From CAYQLT01 sp964418425 (lineage in GTDB: Bacteria > Bacillota > Limnochordia > Limnochordales > Geochordaceae), in contig CAYQLT010000013.1 of assembly GCA_964418425.1 (NCBI GenBank), positions 1 to 64,000 of the forward strand: DNA of 64,000 nt. The letters are read 5' to 3'. A model generated the notes under the pieces. It was not told the origin of the DNA. It saw nothing but the letters and a program-made list of their open reading frames with translations, and ran no database searches. The position numbers and the translations under genes are program-made. Numbering within the stretch: the stretch's first letter is position 1; the number at the start of each line of letters is the position of its first letter. This document shows, one piece after another, positions 59,689 through 64,000 of this stretch.

Positions 59689-61032
59689 TTGCGAGCCGTT
59701 CACGAATCGGACGCCCGCCCGGCCGGGGCGCCAGGCGGCCCGGAGCCGGCGCCCGAGCGAGAGACGGGCGGCGGTCTGGCCGGCCGCCTGCTCCCCGAGC
59801 ACCGCCCCCTCGAAGGCCGGCGGGTGCTGGTGGGGGTGACGGGCGGCATCGCCGCCTACAAGGCGGTGGAGGTGGTGCGCCGCCTGGCCCGGCTGGGGGC
59901 GGACGTCCACGTCCTCATGACCGCCGCCGCCACCCGCCTCGTCGGGCCGGCCACCTTCCGGGAACTCTCCTACAACCCCGTGGTCACCGACCTCTTCGAA
60001 CCCCACCCCGGCATAGTCATGACCCATGTCACGCTGGCCCGAGAGGCCGATCTCCTGGTCGTCTGCCCGGCCACGGCGGACGCCATCGGCAAGATGGCGG
60101 CCGGGCTGGCCGACGATGCGGTCACCACCACCTATCTGGCGTGCCGCGCCCCGGTATTGGTGGTGCCGGCCATGAACTCCGCGATGTACGAGCACCCGGC
60201 GGTGCAGGACAACCTCCATCACCTGGCGCAGCGGGGCGTGCATATTCTGGGCCCCGCCACCGGCCCCCTGGCCACCGGCCACGAAGGCCCGGGGCGGATG
60301 GTGGAGCCCGAGACGGTGGTCGAGGAGGTGCGTTTCCTGCTCCATCGCCCCAAAGACCTGGCGGGTCGGCGGGTTCTCGTGACGGCCGGCCCGACCCGGG
60401 AGCCCCTGGACCCGGTGCGGTTTTTGACGAACCGTTCCAGCGGCAAGATGGGTTACGCGCTGGCCCGCATGGCGCGCTTTCGGGGAGCCGAGGTGGTGCT
60501 CGTCTCCGGGCCGGTGCACCTGGAACCTCCCCATGGGGTGCGCCTCATCCGGGTGGAGACCGGTCAGCAGATGATGGCGGCCTGCCTGGAGCAGTTTGAG
60601 CAAGCCGACGCCGTGATCATGGCGGCGGCGGTGGCCGACTACCGGCCGAGCGCGCCGGCGCCGGTCAAGCTCAAGAAAGAGGCTCTGGGCGCCGAAGGCC
60701 ACCTGAGCCTGGTGCTGGAGCCCACGCCCGATATCCTGCAGATGCTTTCGCAGCGGCGGCGTCCCGGGCAGGTGCTGGTGGGATTCGCCGCGGAGACCCA
60801 GGAGCTGGAGGCCTTCGCCCGCCGCAAGCTGGAGCAAAAGGGTGTGGACCTGATCGTCGCCAACGACGTCACCCGGCCGGGGGCGGGCTTTGAGGCGGAC
60901 ACCAACGCGGCCCTGCTTTTGGGGGCGGACGGCACCCGCGAGGACGTGCCGCTGGTTCCCAAGGAAGCGCTGGCGGAACGCATCCTCGAGTGGGTGGCTC
61001 GCCGGCTGGGGGCTGCTGGCAAACGCTTCTGA
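59689..61032 (+). CDS. coaBC: CoaBC, phosphopantothenoylcysteine decarboxylase/synthetase
   Basis: The bifunctional coenzyme A enzyme has about 447 residues. The CoaC half has VLVGVTGGIAAYKAVEVVRR, the catalytic His in MTHVTLAREADLLVV, CPATADAIGKMAAGLADD and VPAMNSAMYEHPAVQDNL. The CoaB half has VLVTAGPTREPLDPVRFLTN, RSSGKMGYALA, AAAVADYRP and the C-terminal VDLIVANDV. It makes 4'-phosphopantetheine from phosphopantothenate and cysteine. TTG 59689 is chosen (AAAGGGG seven bases upstream). About 45 N-terminal residues precede the conserved core, longer than usual. It is divergent from the P1 peptidase. Confidence 0.95.
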   Translation: MRAVHESDARPAGAPGGPEPAPERETGGGLAGRLLPEHRPLEGRRVLVGVTGGIAAYKAVEVVRRLARLGADVHVLMTAAATRLVGPATFRELSYNPVVTDLFEPHPGIVMTHVTLAREADLLVVCPATADAIGKMAAGLADDAVTTTYLACRAPVLVVPAMNSAMYEHPAVQDNLHHLAQRGVHILGPATGPLATGHEGPGRMVEPETVVEEVRFLLHRPKDLAGRRVLVTAGPTREPLDPVRFLTNRSSGKMGYALARMARFRGAEVVLVSGPVHLEPPHGVRLIRVETGQQMMAACLEQFEQADAVIMAAAVADYRPSAPAPVKLKKEALGAEGHLSLVLEPTPDILQMLSQRRRPGQVLVGFAAETQELEAFARRKLEQKGVDLIVANDVTRPGAGFEADTNAALLLGADGTREDVPLVPKEALAERILEWVARRLGAAGKRF

Positions 61033-61061
61033 GACGCAAGGCGCGCGAGCGCAAGATACGA

Positions 61062-61093
61062 GCGGCGGGCCTCGCGTCCTCAAGGCCCGCCGC
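61062..61093. terminator. Hairpin between convergent coaBC and pilin-like genes
   Basis: An 11-bp perfect stem (GCGGCGGGCCT / AGGCCCGCCGC) with a 10-base loop lies between the two stops. Neither strand has a strong T tract, so it is a possible bidirectional but weak terminator. Confidence 0.5.
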
Positions 61094-61158
61094 CTGCCGG
61101 ACCGGCCCGGCCGTGTGCGCCTCCGCCGGCCGTGCGCACCCCTCGCCCGGGTCTGCCG

Positions 61159-61674
61159 CTACACAGCCGCCAGCTCCACCATCAGGGGCACCGCGTACAC
61201 GCCCTCCGGCGTCCCCGCAGGCACGACCACGGTAACGTCCCAGGTCAGCCGCAACTGCCCCGGTCGGCCGTACGCTCCCACGCCACCCGTCCCGTCGGGG
61301 CGAACCTGTACCGCCCCCGGGGCGCTGGCCGAGGAGAGCGCCAGCTGGACGGGTAGCTCACCTGCCGGGGCCACCGTCAGCTTCCAGGGCGCGTTGGCCA
61401 CCACCTGCAGCGCCAGGGCTTTGGGGAAGGCCACCACCGTCGAGCCGCCGGCCTCGCTCTTCTTTGCCCCGGTGACCTCAACGACCAGCTGGTTGCCCCG
61501 CTCGACGCGCAGCAGCACCAGGGGAGCCACCGTTCCGGTGATGGGAACCACAGCCTGGGATTGGGAAGCGCCGGCGACGGAGGGTGTGGTCACGAAAGGC
61601 GCAGCCACAACACTGAGCGCAAGCCCGGCCACCACGACGGCGAATCGCAGCCGGCCGGCAAGTGGACGTACCAC
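61159..61674 (-). CDS. Secreted pilin-like beta-sandwich protein under riboswitch control
   Basis: The product has about 171 residues, with a signal peptide (LRFAVVVAGLALSVVAAPFV) and a mature beta-rich domain beginning SQSQAVVPITGTVAPLVLLR. It contains ANAPWKLTVAPAGELPVQLA and ends AGTPEGVYAVPLMVELAAV. These NAPW-x-LT and G-x-Y-x-VP signatures are shared with the secreted protein at 41148-41726, so the two are paralogues. There is no Cys pair or sortase motif. The GTG at 61672-61674 is about nine bases after GAGG. A c-di-GMP-I riboswitch occupies the leader, arguing for a surface or adhesion role. No chaperone or barrel gene is adjacent. Confidence 0.75.
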   Translation of the reverse strand: MVRPLAGRLRFAVVVAGLALSVVAAPFVTTPSVAGASQSQAVVPITGTVAPLVLLRVERGNQLVVEVTGAKKSEAGGSTVVAFPKALALQVVANAPWKLTVAPAGELPVQLALSSASAPGAVQVRPDGTGGVGAYGRPGQLRLTWDVTVVVPAGTPEGVYAVPLMVELAAV

Positions 61675-61687
61675 CGCTGCCACCCTC

Positions 61688-61790
61688 TTCGGCGACCCGG
61701 CTGTCTTCGGCCATCCCGCAGGCCAAAGACCCGTGGCTTTGCGCCCCTGCCTCGCGGCAGGTTTGCCTTTATCGGAGGACGCAAGTCCGA
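61688..61790 (-). ncRNA. c-di-GMP-I (GEMM) riboswitch
   Basis: The minus strand carries the GEMM-I core: AAAGGCAAACC, a P2 hairpin TGCC-GCGA-GGCA, GGGGCGCAAAGCCACGGGTC, a P3 hairpin (GGCC...GGCC) and GAAGACAGCCGGGTCGCC. The conserved GGCAAACC with its GNRA tetraloop, GGNCGCAAAGCC and GCCGGG segments are all in order. The 3' side of P1 runs into the ribosome site (GAAGAGG), and CCTC upstream could pair with that GAGG, so control of translation initiation is plausible. Confidence 0.9.
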
Positions 61791-61811
61791 AGCTGCGAAC
61801 CCCGCACCTTG

Positions 61812-61840
61812 AGGATAGCGCCCCGGCGGCCTTGGGTCAA
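61812..61840 (-). promoter_or_regulatory. Promoter of the riboswitch-pilin-like transcript
   Basis: TTGACC (61835-61840) and TATCCT (61812-61817) are spaced by 17 bases on the minus strand, placing the transcript start about 15-20 bases ahead of the riboswitch. Confidence 0.7.
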
Positions 61841-61893
61841 GACACTTACCGACAGTTTCTTCCCCCGCAACCCCGGAGCCGAACGCCCCAGGT

Positions 61894-61925
61894 CGCGAAA
61901 ACCCGAAAATGTTCGCGAAAAACCG
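61894..61925. repeat. Short direct repeat in the divergent regulatory region
   Basis: TCGCGAAAA-C-C occurs at 61894 and again at 61914, exactly 20 bases apart, with a third CGAAAA at 61905-61910 between them. The cluster is AT-rich against a very GC-rich background and lies between the promoter of the pilin-like gene and the SARP-type gene. It may be an operator, but no assignment is possible. Confidence 0.4.
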
Positions 61926-62057
61926 CCACGAGGGGCGCGGGCCCCGGAGGAAGAACGTACCACGCCTCGAACGTTTCCACGCGATGGCCGCGTCGGCTCC
62001 GAAACTTGCGTATAGCGGCAACGTCGGCCGCACGGCCGCCGGGGGGAGGGGGTCCCC

Positions 62058-63509
62058 ATCGAGCCGGGTGACGCACAGGGCGCCGGCCCGGGTCGGCGTG
62101 TCCTTCGTGTCTACACACTGGGGTGTTTCCGGCTCTTCCGGGACGACGAAGACCTCCATCCCGAGCGGTGGGAGCTGCAAAAGGCGGTCTCCCTGCTCAA
62201 GTACCTGGTAGTCGAGGAGGGCCGCTGGGTACCCAGCGAGGTGCTGCTGGATCTCTTCTGGCCCGAGGCGGACGCCGACCGGGCGCTTCGGACCCTGCGT
62301 ACGGCGTTTTACAAGCTGCGCCACGCCCTGGAGCCCGAGCTTCGCCCCTACGCCCCCTCCACCTACATCGCCAGCAGCCGGGGACGCTACCGCTTTCGCA
62401 CCGAGTCGCCCCACTGGTTTGACTTTCAGGCTTTCCTCGAGCACAGCCGGGCCGCCCGCCAGGCCCTCGAGCGGGGGGACCGGGCCGGCGCAGCCGCCCT
62501 CATCGAAAGCGCCCTGGAGCTTTACGGAGGGGATTTCCTGCCGGAAGAACGCTACGAGGATTGGGCCGCTCTCCCCCGGGAACGGCTGTTGCAGGAGTAC
62601 CTGGAGCTGGTGCTGCGCCTGGCGCAGCTTCTGCGAACCTCCGACGGCGACACCGCCCGGGTGTTGGCGCACCTGCGGGCGGCGGCCGCACGGGCCCCGG
62701 AGCGGGAAGACGTCCAGCGGGAGCTGATGTGGTATCTGGCCCGTTCCGGAAACGTGGCCCAGGCCCTGCGCCAGTACGAGGCGTTACGTCGGATGCTGCG
62801 GGAGGAGTTCGGGGTCGAACCGGCACCCGAAACCCGGGCGCTGTACCGCCAGCTGGCCGAGGGGCAGGCCGCTGCCGCATTTCCCGGGAAAGCCGCTGTG
62901 GCGCCGGTGGCCGGGACGCGGCCGGGAGGAGCCGTGGTGGCGCTGCCCGGCCGCCGGGCGGATGATCTCCGCCAGGCCCCTCCCACCCTCAAAGCCGAGC
63001 CGCAGCGGGCTGCGCCCTCCCCGGGCGCCTTTGTGGCCGACTGGCCGACCTTTCGGCGGCTTGTGCACGTGGAGCGCCGTCGGCTCACCCGATGGGCCGT
63101 CACGGTCGCCCTTGGAGCCATCGAGATCGGGGCCGAGGGGACCGCCCGGGATATCCCCTGGGACGAGGCCGAACCCGATCTCGACAGGCGGGCCCGGCTC
63201 GCACGGCGGCCCGAGCGCCCCGGCGGCCACGACAGGGAGCTTGACGGGCAGGTGTTCGCCGCCTGGCAGCGGGAAGTGGCGCTGCGCCTGCGCCAGGGGG
63301 ACGTGGTCTGCCCGGTGGATGAAGGGCTGTTGCTGGTGCTCTTGCCCCACGCCGACGGCCCCACGGCCGACCGGGTGATGCAGCGCCTGGTGCGCGTGGC
63401 GGCCGAACAGGCCCAGAAGGTGGGTTCCCCCGAGGAGGCCGCATGGGCGGCGCCGCAAGGGAGCGCCCCCGTGGGCTACCGCCTGTTCGGCTTGCAGCCG
63501 GCGGCCTGA
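62058..63509 (+). CDS. SARP/BTAD transcriptional activator with degenerate GGDEF-like C-terminal domain
   Basis: The protein is about 483 residues. An OmpR-type winged helix comes first (VLRVYTLGCFRLFRDDED, WELQKAVSLLKYLVVEEGRW, LRTLRTAFYKLRHALEPELR), then a bacterial transcriptional activator domain of TPR-like helices (FDFQAFLEHSRAARQALERG, LYGGDFLPEERYEDWAALPR, EEFGVEPAPETRALYRQLAE). The last 160 residues (HVERRRLTRWAVTVALGAIE, WQREVALRLRQGDVVCPVDE, GLLLVLLPHADGPTADRVMQ) have the outline of a GGDEF domain without the GGDEF motif. The conserved N terminus lies upstream of every ATG/GTG/TTG; ATC at 62058, after GGGGGAGGGGG, is the best start. Confidence 0.85.
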   Translation: MEPGDAQGAGPGRRVLRVYTLGCFRLFRDDEDLHPERWELQKAVSLLKYLVVEEGRWVPSEVLLDLFWPEADADRALRTLRTAFYKLRHALEPELRPYAPSTYIASSRGRYRFRTESPHWFDFQAFLEHSRAARQALERGDRAGAAALIESALELYGGDFLPEERYEDWAALPRERLLQEYLELVLRLAQLLRTSDGDTARVLAHLRAAAARAPEREDVQRELMWYLARSGNVAQALRQYEALRRMLREEFGVEPAPETRALYRQLAEGQAAAAFPGKAAVAPVAGTRPGGAVVALPGRRADDLRQAPPTLKAEPQRAAPSPGAFVADWPTFRRLVHVERRRLTRWAVTVALGAIEIGAEGTARDIPWDEAEPDLDRRARLARRPERPGGHDRELDGQVFAAWQREVALRLRQGDVVCPVDEGLLLVLLPHADGPTADRVMQRLVRVAAEQAQKVGSPEEAAWAAPQGSAPVGYRLFGLQPAA

Positions 63510-63606
63510 GCGGCGCCCCCTGCCTGCCGCCAGCTCCCCCATGCCGTAAGGCCATAAAGACCCCGTCGCGCCGGCCTTTCGGAAGGTCGCTGACCGGCCC
63601 TCGGAG

Positions 63607-63650
63607 TTTGACTTCTGTTTGACTCTCCTTTGACCGGCGGCCCGTATAAG
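63607..63650 (+). promoter_or_regulatory. SARP-box promoter: three heptamer direct repeats plus -10
   Basis: TTTGACT (63607-63613), TTTGACT (63618-63624) and TTTGACC (63629-63635) repeat at exactly 11 bp. The last copy ends nine bases before a -10 element, TATAAG (63645-63650), and there is no consensus -35 at the proper spacing. This matches the known layout of SARP-activated promoters. The SARP-type regulator gene ends 97 bases upstream, and the small gene at 63722 lies downstream. Confidence 0.8.
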
Positions 63651-63721
63651 AGAAACCGAAGGTGGGCGGCGGGCCCTATGGCCCGGCAGGAAGCCTGCCG
63701 CAGGACGGGAGCCGGTCGAGC

Positions 63722-63940
63722 ATGACGGGGTACAGGCCGCAGACCTTCATCATCCGGATCCTGAGGCGTCAACGAGACGACTGGCAGGGTCAGATCGTGG
63801 ACGTGCGCTCCGGCGAGATCCACCCGTTCCGCTCGTTTCTGCACCTGCAGCGTCTGCTGCTGACGCTGGGCGAGGAGTCCGCCAACGGTCTGTCGCACGC
63901 CACCGAGCCCTTCGTGGCCAGCGTCGGGGGAAAGGAGTGA
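63722..63940 (+). CDS. Small protein downstream of SARP boxes, unknown function
   Basis: The 72-residue protein begins MTGYRPQTFIIRILRRQRDD and continues WQGQIVDVRSGEIHPFRSF followed by LHLQRLLLTLG. The pattern (F-I-I-R-I, W-x-G-x-I-x-D-V-x-S-G-E, F-x-x-F-x-x-L) suggests a compact beta-beta-beta-alpha fold. Similar-looking small proteins commonly accompany BTAD-type regulators, but no function is established. The ATG at 63722 has only a moderate ribosome site (GGGAG about 10-12 bases upstream). It is the immediate target candidate of the SARP-box promoter. The last 60 bases of the window show no gene start. Confidence 0.7.
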   Translation: MTGYRPQTFIIRILRRQRDDWQGQIVDVRSGEIHPFRSFLHLQRLLLTLGEESANGLSHATEPFVASVGGKE

Positions 63941-64000
63941 GCGGCCCGAGCAGACAGCCTTCGCACGGCCCATCGGCCGGAGCAGCGCCAGGCTGGCGGC

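Noticed and set aside
1..64000. tRNA, rRNA, CRISPR arrays, prophage or replication origin
   Set aside because: No cloverleaf or rRNA-like sequence, phased repeat arrays, phage genes, DnaA-box clusters or parABS-like elements were noticed on reading both strands.

Overview
The window reads as high-GC chromosomal DNA from a motile, probably spore-forming Bacillota (Firmicutes) bacterium. Evidence for Bacillota is a Bacillus-type chemotaxis set (CheC, CheD, FliY, FliW/CsrA), YvyF/FlgN/FlgM flagellar genes, ComF/ComFA competence genes, DegS/DegU, a Spo0E-like protein, bacillithiol-type genes and an S-box (SAM-I) riboswitch. It also carries several secreted proteins that look like outer-membrane beta-barrels, one ending in Phe. 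That combination points to a diderm Bacillota lineage such as Limnochordia; this assignment is inference. Start codons are often GTG or TTG, and two genes appear to use CTG and ATC.

Layout. 1-2.3 kb: start of an unknown gene, a 3-methyladenine DNA glycosylase and a divergent permease. 2.3-23.3 kb: a co-oriented minus-strand run, in transcription order comFA, cysteine synthase, comF, yvyF, flgM, flgN, flgK, csrA, flgL, fliW, a small winged-helix gene, cheW, fliM, fliY, cheA, cheY, cheC, cheD, cheB, a FapA/DUF342 gene, cheR and a CoA-transferase. 23.4-28 kb: hexapeptide-repeat protein, Gfo/Idh oxidoreductase, RecD2 helicase. 28-32 kb: DegS/DegU-like two-component pair, a GerE-like HTH protein and MTA phosphorylase. 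32-36 kb: a GT2, PIG-L deacetylase and BshC-like operon plus a convergent small gene. 36-41.7 kb: a secreted pilin-like protein, a PapD-like chaperone and a 1335-residue beta-rich outer-membrane candidate. 41.9-44.9 kb: metK-ahcY behind a SAM-I riboswitch. 44.9-49.4 kb: M20 peptidase, 2-hydroxyacid dehydrogenase, HpcH aldolase and a DapB-like dehydrogenase. 49.6-53.1 kb: two further outer-membrane candidates flanking a Spo0E-like gene. 53.2-61 kb: housekeeping genes (two HD proteins, rhomboid, FmdB, SDR, IMPase, P1 peptidase, CoaBC). 61-64 kb: a second pilin-like gene behind a c-di-GMP-I (GEMM) riboswitch, a divergent SARP/BTAD regulator with a degenerate GGDEF-like tail, and three 11-bp-phased direct repeats ahead of the next small gene.

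The most interesting material is the surface-protein system: two related secreted beta-sandwich proteins (41.1 and 61.2 kb), one beside a PapD-like chaperone and a large barrel protein, the other under a c-di-GMP riboswitch, divergent from a SARP-type regulator whose likely binding boxes are visible.

Three 100-N gaps (28216, 46126, 49715) are each flanked by an exact 55-bp direct duplication. Removing 100 N plus one 55-bp copy restores an open frame in all three interrupted genes, so these are unmerged assembly overlaps, not biology.
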